In this document: in pieces, positions 1-9,419 of the stretch
How positions within the stretch are numbered: position 1 is the stretch's first letter
Layout of the letters: each line of letters opens with the position of its first letter
Assembly (NCBI RefSeq): GCF_026342835.1
Contig: NZ_JAPEMI010000002.1
Span: 1,240,001 to 1,304,000 of the forward strand
From: Streptomyces sp. NBC_00154
GTDB taxonomy: Bacteria; Actinomycetota; Actinomycetes; Streptomycetales; Streptomycetaceae
Direction: 5' to 3'
DNA: 64,000 bases
The notes under the pieces: model-generated
Database searches by the model: none
Told to the model about the DNA's origin: nothing
The model's input: only the letters and a program-made list of their open reading frames with translations
Program-made: the position numbers and the translations under genes

Positions 1-5
1 TGCAG

Positions 6-944
6 GTGGTCGGCGGCCTGGTCGTGCTCTTCGGCGCGTATGCCACCTGGCGGCAACTGCGGGTGAGTCAGGACGGTTTGCGCGCCACCCAGGAGGGCTA
101 CGTCACCGACCGATTCAGCCGGGCCGTCGACCAGCTCGGCAGCGACAAGCTGGATGTGCGCATCGGCGGGTTGCACGCGCTGTGGCGGATCGCGGAGCAG
201 TCCGCCCGCGACCGGGAGGCCATCATCTCCATCCAGGCCGCGTATCTGCGTACGCACCTGCCCTGGCCACCCGCCGGGCCGGAATCACCGGCGGCAGACG
301 TGCCCATCAACGACATCGCACCCCTGGAGGCTCGCGCCGCCGACGCCCAGGTGGCGCTGACCGCGCTCGGCGTGCTGTGCCAGCACCGGGAGCAGTCCTG
401 GGTCAATCTCAGCATCACCGACTTGCGCCGGGCCGACTGCGACGGACTCTGGTTCCCCGAGGTCAACTTCGACCGCGCTTGCCTGGAGGCCGCCGGCCTG
501 TACCACGCCAATCTGACCCAGGCGTCCCTGGTCTCGGTCAACCTGCGGCACGCCGACCTCACGACTGCGATTCTCCGCCGGGCTCGCTGCATTCTGGCCG
601 ACCTACGGGGCGCGAAGCTGGTCGAAACCGACTTGCGTGACGCCGACTTCACTGAGACCGACCTGCGCGAGGCGAACCTGCGCAAGGCCGTCGCCCACGG
701 CGCGGTCTTCCAACGCGCCGATCTCCGCATGGCCGACTTGCGCGGCACCGACTTGAGCACCGCCAACCTTGTCGAAGCACGCCTGACCGGCGCCGTGGCC
801 AGCGAGCACACCCGCTGGCCCGCCGACTTCGACCACACGGCCGCCGGAGTCGTCGACACCGATGACCCCGGCCCCGAGCCCTCGCCCCTACTCCAGCCCC
901 CGGGGATGACGTGGCAGGCGCCGCCGCTGCGGTCCACTCCCTGA
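6..944 (+). CDS. Pentapeptide-repeat membrane-anchored protein (5' end possibly cut)
   Basis: The N-terminus (residues 3-12) is one short hydrophobic segment followed by a charged linker, suggesting a single membrane anchor with the rest in the cytoplasm. From about residue 150 to 265 the protein is built from A(D/N)LxxA pentapeptide units (for example ADLRGAKLVETDLRDADF), which form a right-handed quadrilateral beta-helix. Proteins of this layout are common in Streptomyces and their role is unknown. The GTG at position 6 is the first possible start, but it lies against the window edge, so the true start may be upstream. The family assignment is solid; function is not assigned. Confidence 0.85.
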   Translation: MVGGLVVLFGAYATWRQLRVSQDGLRATQEGYVTDRFSRAVDQLGSDKLDVRIGGLHALWRIAEQSARDREAIISIQAAYLRTHLPWPPAGPESPAADVPINDIAPLEARAADAQVALTALGVLCQHREQSWVNLSITDLRRADCDGLWFPEVNFDRACLEAAGLYHANLTQASLVSVNLRHADLTTAILRRARCILADLRGAKLVETDLRDADFTETDLREANLRKAVAHGAVFQRADLRMADLRGTDLSTANLVEARLTGAVASEHTRWPADFDHTAAGVVDTDDPGPEPSPLLQPPGMTWQAPPLRSTP

Positions 945-1416
945 CCAAGACGCGCCGGTCAAGACAGCGGCGACCGCGATCCGCCTGACGGCACCACTCC
1001 TCCTCAGCGGCGTCCTGATCGCGCAGGGGCCCAGACCGCCAGGCAGATCCGGAGCTGGTATCGCTCCCAAGGTCGTTAGCGTTCTGCGTGCCCAGTCTCT
1101 GTGCGAGACCCTGCTCCGCTGCCCCACGCTCCAGTGCCCCGCGTTCCCCCGAGCCGCCTCCGCGCCTCAGTGCGACCAAGCACACCCCGACCGCGGGGGC
1201 CTGTCCGGCGGATCGGTTCCCTTCATCGACCCGATCGGGCTGCGCCGACACAGTCGCTCTCACCCGCTGGTCAGCACACGCCGGCGCAGTGACCTACCCG
1301 ATCAACTCCGCCAACCACTCATGAAACGCCGCGAGTTCATCCGCCCTCATACTGGCGGCGGACCACCAGAGCCCACCGCCCGTCCAGACACCTGACAAAG
1401 CCCTGCCGGAGCAGCT
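945..1416. other. Intergenic stretch without a supported gene
   Basis: Short reading frames occur in several frames, but none has protein-like composition, a ribosome binding site or a recognisable family. It separates the pentapeptide gene from the convergent TPR gene. Confidence 0.5.
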
Positions 1417-1797
1417 TCAGGCAGCCATGCGGGGGGATGAACTGCTGGGGTGTCTGAGGGCAAGGAGGTCCCGTGCGGTCATTGTGTCCGCGATCCTCAT
1501 GTGCGGAGCGGCCTCGGAGCAGCGGTGCTGGCGTTCCAGGACGCGGGCGAGAGCGAGGTGGGCCGAGGCGTGGGTGGGTTCGGCGCGCAGGACTTTGCGC
1601 AGCTCCGCCTCGGCCAGGGAGAGCTGTGCCGTGTAGTAGTAGGAGCGGGCGAGGAGCATGCGGAGGTCCAGGTTGCGGGGTGCCGCGGCAACCAGGTCGG
1701 TGAGGACCCGGGTGGCCGCGCGGTAACGCTGGGATTCGAAGAGGCGGCTCGCGTATTGCCGCCGCTCGTTCCAGTTCACTCCCTGTGCACCGGCCAT
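1417..1797 (-). CDS. Small tetratricopeptide-repeat protein
   Basis: About 126 residues. Two to three TPR helix pairs are visible: a first around NERRQYASRLFESQRYRAA, a second around LLARSYYYTAQLSLAEAELR and a third around ASAHLALARVLERQHRCSEA. The pattern of small residues and alternating Tyr/Ala/Leu is typical of TPR adaptor proteins. I choose the ATG at 1797 because GGAGAG lies about seven bases upstream; an in-frame ATG at 1824 would add nine residues without a good site. No partner is encoded next to it. A protein-protein interaction role is inferred from the fold only. Confidence 0.75.
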   Translation of the reverse strand: MAGAQGVNWNERRQYASRLFESQRYRAATRVLTDLVAAAPRNLDLRMLLARSYYYTAQLSLAEAELRKVLRAEPTHASAHLALARVLERQHRCSEAAPHMRIADTMTARDLLALRHPSSSSPRMAA

Positions 1798-2330
1798 CAC
1801 ACTCTCCGCTCCTTCTACGAGCATCCGCTCAGTCGTCAGGCGCCCGAGGTCTTCCGGGGCAAGGAGCCGATGAACCCCTTGCCCCCTGTTCAGGCTTCGT
1901 TCGAATTCGAGTCATGCAATCCGGATTGGTCTAGGTTTGTTGCGTTCTGGCTGAATGAGTGGAGTGCGTCGCCCCGGTTTGCCATGATACAAACCTATTA
2001 CACACTTACCTCTTGTGCAAGTAAAGCTTGGGGTTTGAGAGTGTGACAAAGGAATCATTCGGTCAGTGGTGCAGCGACGGCATTTTCGGTCTGATCGATG
2101 CCCCACGATGCTGACGAACGCAGTCCGCTACGCAGACCCCGCTCAGCACCGGATCGCGGACGTCCTGGACGCGGCCCGGCTGCTGCGCCCGATCAACCGC
2201 CGCCGACTGGACTGCGGCGAGCGGTGGCTGAACGGCCGGGTGTCTGGCCTGGCGAGAAGCGGGGAAGAAAGGTGAGGGCCGTGGCTTTCGGCTCCTCTGA
2301 CCTGGACCATGGCCGCTCAAGGGAGGCGTC
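1798..2330. other. Intergenic stretch, no recognised gene
   Basis: The first part is unusually AT-rich for this genome (about 1900-2060) and probably holds the promoter of the TPR gene. A short plus-strand frame (2066-2275) looks protein-like in places (YADPAQHRIADVLDAARLL) but matches nothing I know and is not called. Confidence 0.4.
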
Positions 2331-2552
2331 GTGAACTTCAGGGCTCTGTTTCTCTACGGGTTGCTGCCCGCCTTCGGATTACTGCTTGTCTGGCACGTAG
2401 CCCGCTCCGATCGTTGCCGAGCCGCGGCAGGCGACGAAGCAGCCCACCTCGCGCCGCCATTCTGGCGGGAGTACCTGAGGGCGTGGGGTATCGTGCTGAT
2501 GGCAGTGCTACTGCTCATCCTCCACATTGCCTTCAGCGGCGACATTCCCTGA
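2331..2552 (+). CDS. Small two-helix membrane protein
   Basis: 73 residues starting with GTG, preceded by AGGGAGG seven bases upstream. Two hydrophobic helices flank a short polar loop: residues 4-23 (ALFLYGLLPAFGLLLVWHV) and about 50-70 (AWGIVLMAVLLLILHIAF). No family is recognised. The strong ribosome binding site and clean two-helix hydropathy make it more credible than the overlapping frames. Confidence 0.55.
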   Translation: MNFRALFLYGLLPAFGLLLVWHVARSDRCRAAAGDEAAHLAPPFWREYLRAWGIVLMAVLLLILHIAFSGDIP

Positions 2553-3228
2553 ACAACCCGACCCCACGTGACGTTCTCCCCTCGGGCCGGGAGGGACAGC
2601 CGCACTCGTCCACTCGTCCGACACAGCGAGACGACAAGACGTTGAGGTGTTCCCGACTTCCGCGTGGACTCACTGCGCATAGCGCCCCGCGGACTCGGCC
2701 GTCTCGGTCATGGTGGGCTCTCCTTGGAGCAGCGCGAAGCGAGGAAGCCGGGCGCGGAGCGGCCGGTGACCGGCTGCCCCAACCCGCAGCTCGTGAGAGC
2801 GCGGGATGCCCGCACCGCCGCGCGGCAGACGGCGCAGCGCCCTGAAGCAAAAGCACGAACGCGGCGCCCCGCAGTGCCGCACCCTCCCCGCCACGCCGCG
2901 TTCCGGTTACCGCCCAGGGGGTTGGGCGAGCTGCCGCGGTGCCCACCCCTTGAATGATCAACAGCAAGCCCTTTCATGCTCCGGCGTACAACCCTCCACA
3001 CCACCCAGCGCACTACCCCCGCAACGGGCACGATCTTGGTAACGGACACCCTGCACGTTTCTTCGCACATCCAGGCCCACATCGCACAACAGCTCGGGCA
3101 ACAAGGGCTCCTGTCGCGACGGGGGAATGCACGACAGGAGCCCTCACCGGACCGACTGCCCCGAACCCCGCCGTCCCCTGGCGAAACGTTCCCGCACACA
3201 GTCCATTGACCTGGGGATTCACGGAACT
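2553..3228. other. Intergenic stretch, no recognised gene
   Basis: Overlapping GC-rich frames exist on both strands, but their residue composition (Arg/Pro/Ala runs) is that of non-coding shadow frames. No family, motif or RBS-supported start was seen. Confidence 0.4.
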
Positions 3229-3265
3229 CCGCCCCGCCGGTGACCTGTGGTCTCCGGCGGGGCGG
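3229..3265 (-). terminator. Terminator hairpin of the NlpC/P60 gene
   Basis: A perfect 12-bp stem (CCGCCCCGCCGG at 3229-3240 with CCGGCGGGGCGG at 3254-3265) sits about 40 bases downstream of the NlpC/P60 stop codon. There is no U-tract, as is usual in Streptomyces. Confidence 0.7.
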
Positions 3266-3305
3266 ACAGTCAGTACGGCGCGGGAATCCGCCCGTTCGGG
3301 CGTGA

Positions 3306-4331
3306 TCAGATGCGCACCGCGGCCTGGAAGCTGCCGATGGTGTTCATCGACTCGTAGCGGACGTAGGCGCCCGGGTATGGGGCGTGCAGCACGGTGTTGT
3401 TGCCCGCGTAGAGGCCCACGTGCGTGGTGTTGTTGAAGAAGACCAGGTCGCCCGGCTTCAGCTGGCTGCGCGCGATCCGGGTGCCCTCGTTGATCTGGGT
3501 GTACGTGGTGCGGGTGATCTGGGCACCGGCCTGGGCGTAGGCCCACTGGGTCAGGCCCGAGCAGTCGAAGGAGCCGGGACCCGTGGCGGAGCGGACATAC
3601 GGCTTACCCACCCGGGTGTCGGCGGCCTGGAGGGCGGCGGCGCCGAGGGCGGAGGCGGGGACCTCGTTGCCGAGGTCGACCCGGTCACCGGCGGCCCGGC
3701 TGGCACGCAGGTCGTCCTGGCGTATCTTGTTGCGCTCGGCAACGGTGAGAGTATTGAGCACCTCGCGGGCCTCGGCGAGCTTCGCCCGCTGCTGCTGCTT
3801 CTTCTCGCCAAGCGTCTTGCGGACGTCCGCGAGGTCGCTCAGCTTGTCCTGGGCCTCCTTGCGCTCCTGCGCGAGGGACCGCTGCTTCTCCTGGATCTTC
3901 TCCAGCGACTCGGCCTGCTTGGCCGTCAACTGGTCGAGCGCGGAGGCCTGTTCAAGGAAACTGTCCGGGTCTGAGGCGAGGAAGAGCTGCACGGACGGGT
4001 CGATGCCACCGGAGCGGTACTGCGCGGCGGCGAGGGAACCGAGGCCGCTGCGGAGGTTGTTGAGTTCCTGCTGACCGCGGGCCACCTTGTCCTGGAGCGC
4101 GCCGATCTGCTTCTGGAGCTTCTCCTGCTTCTCCTTGGCCAGGCTGTGCTGCTCGGTGGCCTCCTCCGCCTCGTGGTAGAGCTTGTCGACCTTCGCCTTG
4201 ACCTCGCTCTTGGTCGGCTTGGGGTCGGCATGGGCGGCCTGGGAGGTCAGGGCAACGGCCGCAGCGGCGGTCGCGGTGAGCACGGTCACGCGGGTACGGC
4301 TCGGCTGTTTGGGACGACGGTGGGACGCCAC
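3306..4331 (-). CDS. Secreted NlpC/P60 (C40) peptidoglycan endopeptidase
   Basis: 341 residues with a GTG start and a purine-rich GAAGGAG site upstream. Residues 1-35 are a signal peptide ending ALTSQAAHA. Residues 40-210 form a long charged coiled coil, as in RipA-like hydrolases and their activators. The C-terminal 115 residues are an NlpC/P60 domain with catalytic Cys in GSFDCSGLTQWAYAQ, His in GDLVFFNNTTHVGLY and a later polar His in LHAPYPG. The enzyme should cut stem-peptide bonds (typically D-Glu to diamino acid) in the cell wall. The upstream ydaO riboswitch ties expression to c-di-AMP, as known for wall hydrolases in Streptomyces. Complete and high confidence. Confidence 0.95.
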   Translation of the reverse strand: MASHRRPKQPSRTRVTVLTATAAAAVALTSQAAHADPKPTKSEVKAKVDKLYHEAEEATEQHSLAKEKQEKLQKQIGALQDKVARGQQELNNLRSGLGSLAAAQYRSGGIDPSVQLFLASDPDSFLEQASALDQLTAKQAESLEKIQEKQRSLAQERKEAQDKLSDLADVRKTLGEKKQQQRAKLAEAREVLNTLTVAERNKIRQDDLRASRAAGDRVDLGNEVPASALGAAALQAADTRVGKPYVRSATGPGSFDCSGLTQWAYAQAGAQITRTTYTQINEGTRIARSQLKPGDLVFFNNTTHVGLYAGNNTVLHAPYPGAYVRYESMNTIGSFQAAVRI

Positions 4332-4339
4332 GAAGGCGG

Positions 4340-4480
4340 GCTCCTTCTTCCTTGAGCCGCCTACCGGGCTATGAGGGGATGCGAATCCCCGGCTCCGTGC
4401 ACGTCACGGATCGGCGGTTCCTTCACTGCCACCCCGAATGGGTGATCAATCGCGCGAAGGTTCGAGGCCCGACCCTAGTG
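4340..4480 (-). promoter_or_regulatory. ydaO/yuaA-type c-di-AMP riboswitch
   Basis: Read on the minus strand, the leader of the NlpC/P60 gene carries the conserved 3' block CCCGGTAGGCGG followed by CAAGGAAG, preceded by CCGGGGA and a paired helix around GATCCGTGACGTGCACGG. These are hallmarks of the ydaO class, which binds cyclic di-AMP and in Streptomyces sits before cell-wall hydrolase genes such as rpfA. The 3' block lies close to the ribosome binding site. The outer boundary is approximate. Confidence 0.85.
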
Positions 4481-4798
4481 ACCATCTTGTGATCATTCAA
4501 ATCTTCACGGGAAGAATCTCGTCACAGGATGTACTTCTTTTACTCACATCACACAGGGTGTAGCGGTGACTTGACGGCCCGTTCCGTGATTCCGGCAAGT
4601 CGCAACAAACGGACGGTCAGCTCCTCTTCTTCCCGCGCCGCACAGCCTGCAGTTTCATCCCGACCATCAACACGCGGAGGCTGTCCGGCTCGTCCGACTT
4701 CACCGACGTGGGCTGGTACCTCCACGCACTGGTGCCGTCCCTACTGACCATTGGGCTGGAGGGCTACGAAGCACGGGACATCGGCTTCTGAGGCTAGG
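4481..4798. other. Promoter region and short unassigned stretch
   Basis: The part next to 4480 is AT-richer and should contain the promoter of the riboswitch-controlled gene. The remainder shows no gene that I can support. Confidence 0.4.
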
Positions 4799-5188
4799 TC
4801 AGCCGGCGGCGGGTGAGGGAAACGCCGTGCCTTCATCAAAGTCGCATCGGTGCAGCAGGCAGTGGTGGAGCTGTCCGAGCATACGGTTGAACAGATGGCG
4901 CAGGGCCTGTGCGTGCCAGTCCCCGGTCTTGCGTCGGCGCCGATAGTGGGCGTTGGCGCCTGGCGAGTGGGTGAGGGTGGCGAAGGCCCACAGGTATCCG
5001 GCGTGATTGAGCCGGTTCCTGGTGGGCGCGGGCGAGACGGCGATGGCCCGGGCCATGTCGCTGTCGGCAGGCAGCGGCCGGTGCATGGGCATGTCCGTGC
5101 GGATGATTTTCGCCAGGTCCAGGGCGTCGCCGGGGTCGGACTTCTTGCGGGAGAGACGCCGCGCCGGTCGCGGTAGCGGGACTCGGTT
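4799..5188 (-). pseudogene. IS110-family transposase relic with internal deletion
   Basis: The frame begins inside a DEDD-type transposase (KKSDPGDALDLAKIIRTD), runs to MARAIAV, then jumps directly to the C-terminal transposase_20 block (NRLNHAGYLWAFATL and DWHAQALRHLFNRMLGQL). In intact IS110 proteins these blocks are separated by roughly 200 residues, so the middle has been lost. The N-terminus is also missing. Not functional. Confidence 0.8.
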
Positions 5189-5363
5189 ATACACATTCCT
5201 GCCGCAAGTGTGGGGATGCGGGTACGCCGCCGAGGCGTGCGCGGCGGCACTCGACTGGTTCGCCGACGTACTCCCCGGCGAGCCGGTGGTGCTCTGCACC
5301 CAGACCGCCAACGACCGCTCGATGCGCCTCGCAGCCAAGCTGGGGTTGGGGCAGCGGACCTGA
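5189..5363 (+). pseudogene. C-terminal fragment of a GNAT acetyltransferase
   Basis: The frame reads WGCGYAAEACAAALDWFAD, the acetyl-CoA-binding loop and following helix of RimJ/RimL-type GNATs, then TQTANDRSMRLAAKLGL, the usual C-terminal motif. The N-terminal half is absent: the IS110 relic abuts it on the left in the opposite strand. This is the 3' remnant of a gene destroyed by insertion or deletion. Confidence 0.7.
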
Positions 5364-5529
5364 CCTGCTGCTTGAAGTGGAGGCCTCCGCGCTGCTTGGC
5401 CATCATGGTGACGGCCGCAGTCATGTCTCCGCCCACCGGTCGCCGGCGACTGCTAGCCGGCTGAGGTCGCCCACTTGGCGACGGTGTGGGCCTGCTCGAC
5501 CGGGACCTCATCGGCGTTGGCGGAGAGGT

Positions 5530-7059
5530 TCAGGGTGTCGACGATGGGTAAAGGGTGCTCGCATTCTCCTGGGGTTTCGGCCGGTTCCTGCCGCACGGGC
5601 CCTCCGCGAACGCGCGGATCAGGTTCTCCGTGGTGCGGGTGACGAACAGTCCGGTGCGTGCGTCCATGCCATGGTTGCGGCCGTTGTCCTGAGTGCCGGC
5701 CATGAGGGCCTCGACCCATCGCATCGTCCCGGATGCGAAGACGCCCGCTCCGCTCGGGACGGTGTAGTACGCGGAGTCGGCATGGCTTGGCGCGCCCTTG
5801 CAGAAGACAGGGGAGTGCGCAACGACCTCAAGCGGCGCGGGGGTGGGCGTCCCCGGGGTGACCCGGTCGTACTCCACCCCGACCAGATGGTCGAAGGAGT
5901 CTCCGCGTCTGACCCCGGTCCCTTCGTAGAGCCAGTGATTGTCGGCGTGGACCACATACGGAGCGTCGACCGGATAGCCCTCGTAGAGGACGCCGGTCAG
6001 GGAGGATTCGGGGTCGGCTCCGGGCTGCCGTCGGAAGTCATTGGTCGGCATGGTCGGATGGTCGGTCAGGTACGGGTCCGCCCGGTAGTCGGTTTTGTAA
6101 CAGACCACTGTGCGTGCGTCGCCGGTAGGTCCCCGCTCCAGCCTGATCCGGCGGAAGCAGGCATTGGCACCGAGGAAGGCCACATTGGTACCGGAGTCAC
6201 GAGCCCGGGTCACGTGGTCCCGTTGCTGTTGACTCCAGTACTCGTCGTGCCCGAGGGAGAGCACCGCGTGCGCGCCGTGAAGCACGCCGGGTTCGCGGTG
6301 GACGTCCACCCCCGTGGTGTAGGCGAGCGGAATTCCCAGCCGTTCCGCGAGAACCACTACCGCCCTCTCGTAGACCATGAACTTCTCGGCGCCGCTGCGA
6401 TCGTATGGCCGGTCGAAGCTGACCGCGAGCGACCGTGTCCCGTACCCACCGTCCTCGCCGTGATAGAGGCTGTACCCGCCCCACGCGTTGTATGCCTGCC
6501 AGGTCGACACCGCGTGCATCAGGACGGTCCTGCCCGCGCCGGACGCCGAACGGACGATCAACGGCACGTAGCGCTGGTGCCCGTTCTCCGCTTCCAGTCG
6601 AAGCAGGTACGCCCCCTCCGGCCAGCCGTCGGTGCGTACGCCGAGCGTGCGGTTCCAGTCGGCCCGTACGGTACGAGTGACCTCCAGCAGGCGGCGCCGG
6701 GCCTGAACCGATCCGGCGATACGGGGCGAACGCCACACCAGGCGCGCCTGCTGACCCCCGTACCAGCCGACCCGGAAGGCCGAGACCCGGAAGCTGGAAG
6801 CGGTCGTGGACACGTACAAACCGAACTCCTCGCCCGGCAGCACGCTGGATCTGTCGGTGTACCCCTGGACAGCCTCGGGCGCGCCTTCCCAACGGATACG
6901 CCAGTCGGGGTTTCCCACGCGCGTTCGCTCACCGTCCCCGGTGAACCGGGTAGAACCGGGCGAGGCGGTCTCGGTGCGGGACCCCTTGGCGCCGGAGGAG
7001 CGACAGCCGGCCGCCATCGCACCAGTTACAGCAACGGCGAGAAAGTGCCTGCGCTCCAT
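5530..7059 (-). CDS. Exported N,N-dimethylformamidase beta-subunit-like protein
   Basis: The start at 7059 gives MERRHFLAVAVTGAMAAGC, which combines a twin-arginine RRxFL motif with a lipobox-like AAGC, so the protein is probably exported by Tat and lipidated; in-frame upstream starts (7098, 7137) would only lengthen the n-region. The mature part resembles the C-terminal domain of the large subunit of N,N-dimethylformamidase: a beta-sandwich region (residues about 60-150, VSAFRVGWYGG) and a glutamine-amidotransferase-like region with GHDEYWSQQQRD and FLGANACFRR. About 510 residues. Related Streptomyces proteins are secreted and uncharacterised; amidase activity is not shown. It stands alone, with no small-subunit gene nearby. 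Confidence 0.8.
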   Translation of the reverse strand: MERRHFLAVAVTGAMAAGCRSSGAKGSRTETASPGSTRFTGDGERTRVGNPDWRIRWEGAPEAVQGYTDRSSVLPGEEFGLYVSTTASSFRVSAFRVGWYGGQQARLVWRSPRIAGSVQARRRLLEVTRTVRADWNRTLGVRTDGWPEGAYLLRLEAENGHQRYVPLIVRSASGAGRTVLMHAVSTWQAYNAWGGYSLYHGEDGGYGTRSLAVSFDRPYDRSGAEKFMVYERAVVVLAERLGIPLAYTTGVDVHREPGVLHGAHAVLSLGHDEYWSQQQRDHVTRARDSGTNVAFLGANACFRRIRLERGPTGDARTVVCYKTDYRADPYLTDHPTMPTNDFRRQPGADPESSLTGVLYEGYPVDAPYVVHADNHWLYEGTGVRRGDSFDHLVGVEYDRVTPGTPTPAPLEVVAHSPVFCKGAPSHADSAYYTVPSGAGVFASGTMRWVEALMAGTQDNGRNHGMDARTGLFVTRTTENLIRAFAEGPCGRNRPKPQENASTLYPSSTP

Positions 7060-7401
7060 ACGACCGAGCGCCTCGGCATCCTGCCTTCCGGCCCGCTCCA
7101 TGCCATCCACCACGTGTTCCCGCCGCGACACCGTCACAGCCCATCGTCACCCGCCGCGCACCCGCGGACGAGCCGAATCGGGCACACGGGTGCGACTTTG
7201 AGGCTTTCGTCCCGCCGCATCATAGGAGGCGTTGCGACTCGCCTGTACGAGTCGTCCAGGTCGGTCCAGGTCTGGAATGACAGTCTGGTCGGCGACGCAC
7301 AGGGCGGCCGCGGAGGTGGCCTGTCCTGATGTCGGCGGACGTGCGGTGCGCACGAGTTCCCGCGCCTGACCCTGTGGGGCTCGAAAAGTCGTCGTTTCAG
7401 G

Positions 7402-7561
7402 TCACGCAACGTATCGATACTCGTTGATGATGCCGCCGACAGCCCTGGTGCGGAGCGGGCTTCGGTCGTCGAGGTCGTGCACGATTGCGGGCTGCTCGGG
7501 GCGGTAGCTGTTGCCGGGTTCGGTGCGACCGGGTGTCCGTTGTAGTGGTCCTGGTAGCCAG
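7402..7561 (-). pseudogene. 3' exon part of integrase-type transposase gene (downstream of intron insertion)
   Basis: This minus-strand piece encodes the end of the transposase whose body lies at 9494-9850. Translation next to the intron gives GYQDHYNGH, then, after two single-base frame slips, RTRQQLPP and finally EQPAIVHDLDD, RSPLRTRAVGGIINEYRYVA and a stop. Joining 7561 to 9494 yields HARKVL-TG-YQDHYNGH in frame, so the two halves were one gene. The frame slips show it was already dead or decayed later. Confidence 0.75.
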
Positions 7562-8144
7562 GTGTGTCCTGAACATGAATGGGAGTTGATAGTAGGGCAG
7601 CTTCTGGAAATGGTGCTGTGCGAGAGATGAAGGATTTCGGCCCTTCGGAGTCGCCCTGTGGGGGGAGGCTTCAAACCACCTCATGCCGCATTAGCTGAAG
7701 ACTGTTGTGGTGAGCGATGAGGAAAAGGCATCCAAGAGATGTCAGGTAGGGACTGGGAAGACGAGCGCAAGCGAATCGCTGCTGACGTGTCGAAAACAGA
7801 ACAGACGACATCGAAACCGAGGCGCTCTGGCTTGTCTCGGGATAAGCCTGACGGGAGCCCACCTACTGGTCAGGCGGTGTCCGGCATGAAGGCGACGTGA
7901 GCCCAGTCTGCCGCTCTCGCGTGGAACAGGAGAAGGCGCGCTCCGACACTGCCCACCCAGCACGGGTGGCGAGAGGGAGTGCCCCAAGCGGCCGAAACCG
8001 CAAGGGGTTGAGTACCGATGCGGGGTGCGCCGGCGGACCGGCTCGTAGTAGTGCTGAAGCCTCTGTAATGGGGGTGGAGCGAAGGGGCCGGGTCGTCCGT
8101 GACCGAGTGTGTCGTATCAACCAGAGGTATCTGGGAGGAATTCG

Positions 8145-9407
8145 ATGGGCCGGTTGATGTCACAGACCAAGCCGTTCGATATCTCGAAGTGGGAAGTGAA
8201 GGAGGCGTGGGAGGAAGTCAGGGCGAACAAGGGCGCCCCGGGCGTGGATGGCGAGTCCATCGATGAGTTCGAGAAGGACCTGAGGAACAACCTCTACAAG
8301 GTCTGGAACCGAATGTCGTCGGGCTCGTACTTTCCGTCTCCGGTGCGCGCGGTGGAGATTCCCAAGCCCCACGGCGGTGGCATGCGGATGCTCGGTATTC
8401 CGTGCGTCGCTGACCGGGTGGCGCAGACCGTGGTGGCACGGCATCTGATGCGACGAGTGGATCCCATTTTCCACCCGGACAGCTACGGATACCGGCCCGG
8501 ACGGTCCGCGCTGGACGCGGTCGGGGCCTGCCGGGAACGCTGCTGGAAGCGCGACTGGGTCGTCGAGTTCGACATCCGGAAGTTCTTCGACAGCGTCCGG
8601 TGGGACCTGCTGGTCAAGGCGGTGGAAGCGCACACCGACGCCGTCTGGGTGAACTTGTATGTACGGCGATGGCTCGCCGCGCCTCTGCAACTGCCCGACG
8701 GCAACCTGCTGGAACGGGAACGCGGAACGCCTCAGGGCGCCCCGGTGTCTCCCGTGCTGGCGAACCTGTTCCTGCACTACGCGTTCGACATGTGGATGAG
8801 CCGGGAGTTCCCGTCTGTCACCTTCGAACGCTATGCGGACGACGCGGTGCTGCACTGCGTCACCGAGCGCCAGGCCCGCCAGGTGCTGGCCGCGCTCCGG
8901 AGCAGGATGGAAGAGGTCGGGCTGGAACTGCACCCGGCCAAGACCCGGATCGTGTACTGCCGGGACGCGAAGCGCCAGAGCTCCCACGAGCATATGGAGT
9001 TCACGTTCCTCGGCTACACATTCCGCGCCAGAGCAAGCCGGACCCGGAGTGGGCAGACGTTCCTGTCATTCTCCCCGGCAATCAGCAAGGAAGCCCTGAA
9101 GAAGATCAGTGCGGAGGTCCGCTCCTGGCGGCTGCAACACCGCACCGGTTCGACTTTCACGGACCTCGCACGGCGGATCAATCCCGTCGTTGCGGGCTGG
9201 CTCAACTACTACGGCCGGTACGGCCGTTGGGTGTTGATCCCGTTCCTTCAGCGAATCAACGCCTACTTGGTTCGCTGGATCCGCAGAAAGTACCGTCGGC
9301 TGGCGCCGTTGCGGAAGGCCATTGCGAAGCTCCAGGAGATCGCCCAGCGGTACCCGCGGATGTTCGCGCACTGGCCGGACACGACACTCGCCGCATTGGC
9401 CTGGTGA
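8145..9407 (+). CDS. ltrA: Group II intron reverse transcriptase/maturase
   Basis: About 420 residues from the ATG at 8145, which has GGGAGGA just upstream; an earlier in-frame ATG at 8109 has no site. RT motifs run in order: KGAPGVDGESIDEFE (RT0/1), PKPHGGGMRMLGIP, SYGYRPGRSALDAV, FDIRKFFDSVRW (first catalytic Asp), GTPQGAPVSPVLANLFLHYAFD, and RYADDAVLH with the catalytic YADD. The C-terminal maturase X domain ends with INPVVAGWLNYYGRYGRW. I see no HNH endonuclease, so target-primed retrotransposition would use a nicked or replicating template. It acts with its own intron RNA in splicing and mobility. All key residues are present. Confidence 0.93.
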   Translation: MGRLMSQTKPFDISKWEVKEAWEEVRANKGAPGVDGESIDEFEKDLRNNLYKVWNRMSSGSYFPSPVRAVEIPKPHGGGMRMLGIPCVADRVAQTVVARHLMRRVDPIFHPDSYGYRPGRSALDAVGACRERCWKRDWVVEFDIRKFFDSVRWDLLVKAVEAHTDAVWVNLYVRRWLAAPLQLPDGNLLERERGTPQGAPVSPVLANLFLHYAFDMWMSREFPSVTFERYADDAVLHCVTERQARQVLAALRSRMEEVGLELHPAKTRIVYCRDAKRQSSHEHMEFTFLGYTFRARASRTRSGQTFLSFSPAISKEALKKISAEVRSWRLQHRTGSTFTDLARRINPVVAGWLNYYGRYGRWVLIPFLQRINAYLVRWIRRKYRRLAPLRKAIAKLQEIAQRYPRMFAHWPDTTLAALAW

Positions 9408-9419
9408 TCAGGATGACAA

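Noticed and set aside
5377..7329. 650-codon plus-strand frame opposite the dimethylformamidase-like gene
   Set aside because: Low-complexity antisense frame without motif; the minus-strand protein has a Tat/lipobox start and conserved blocks.
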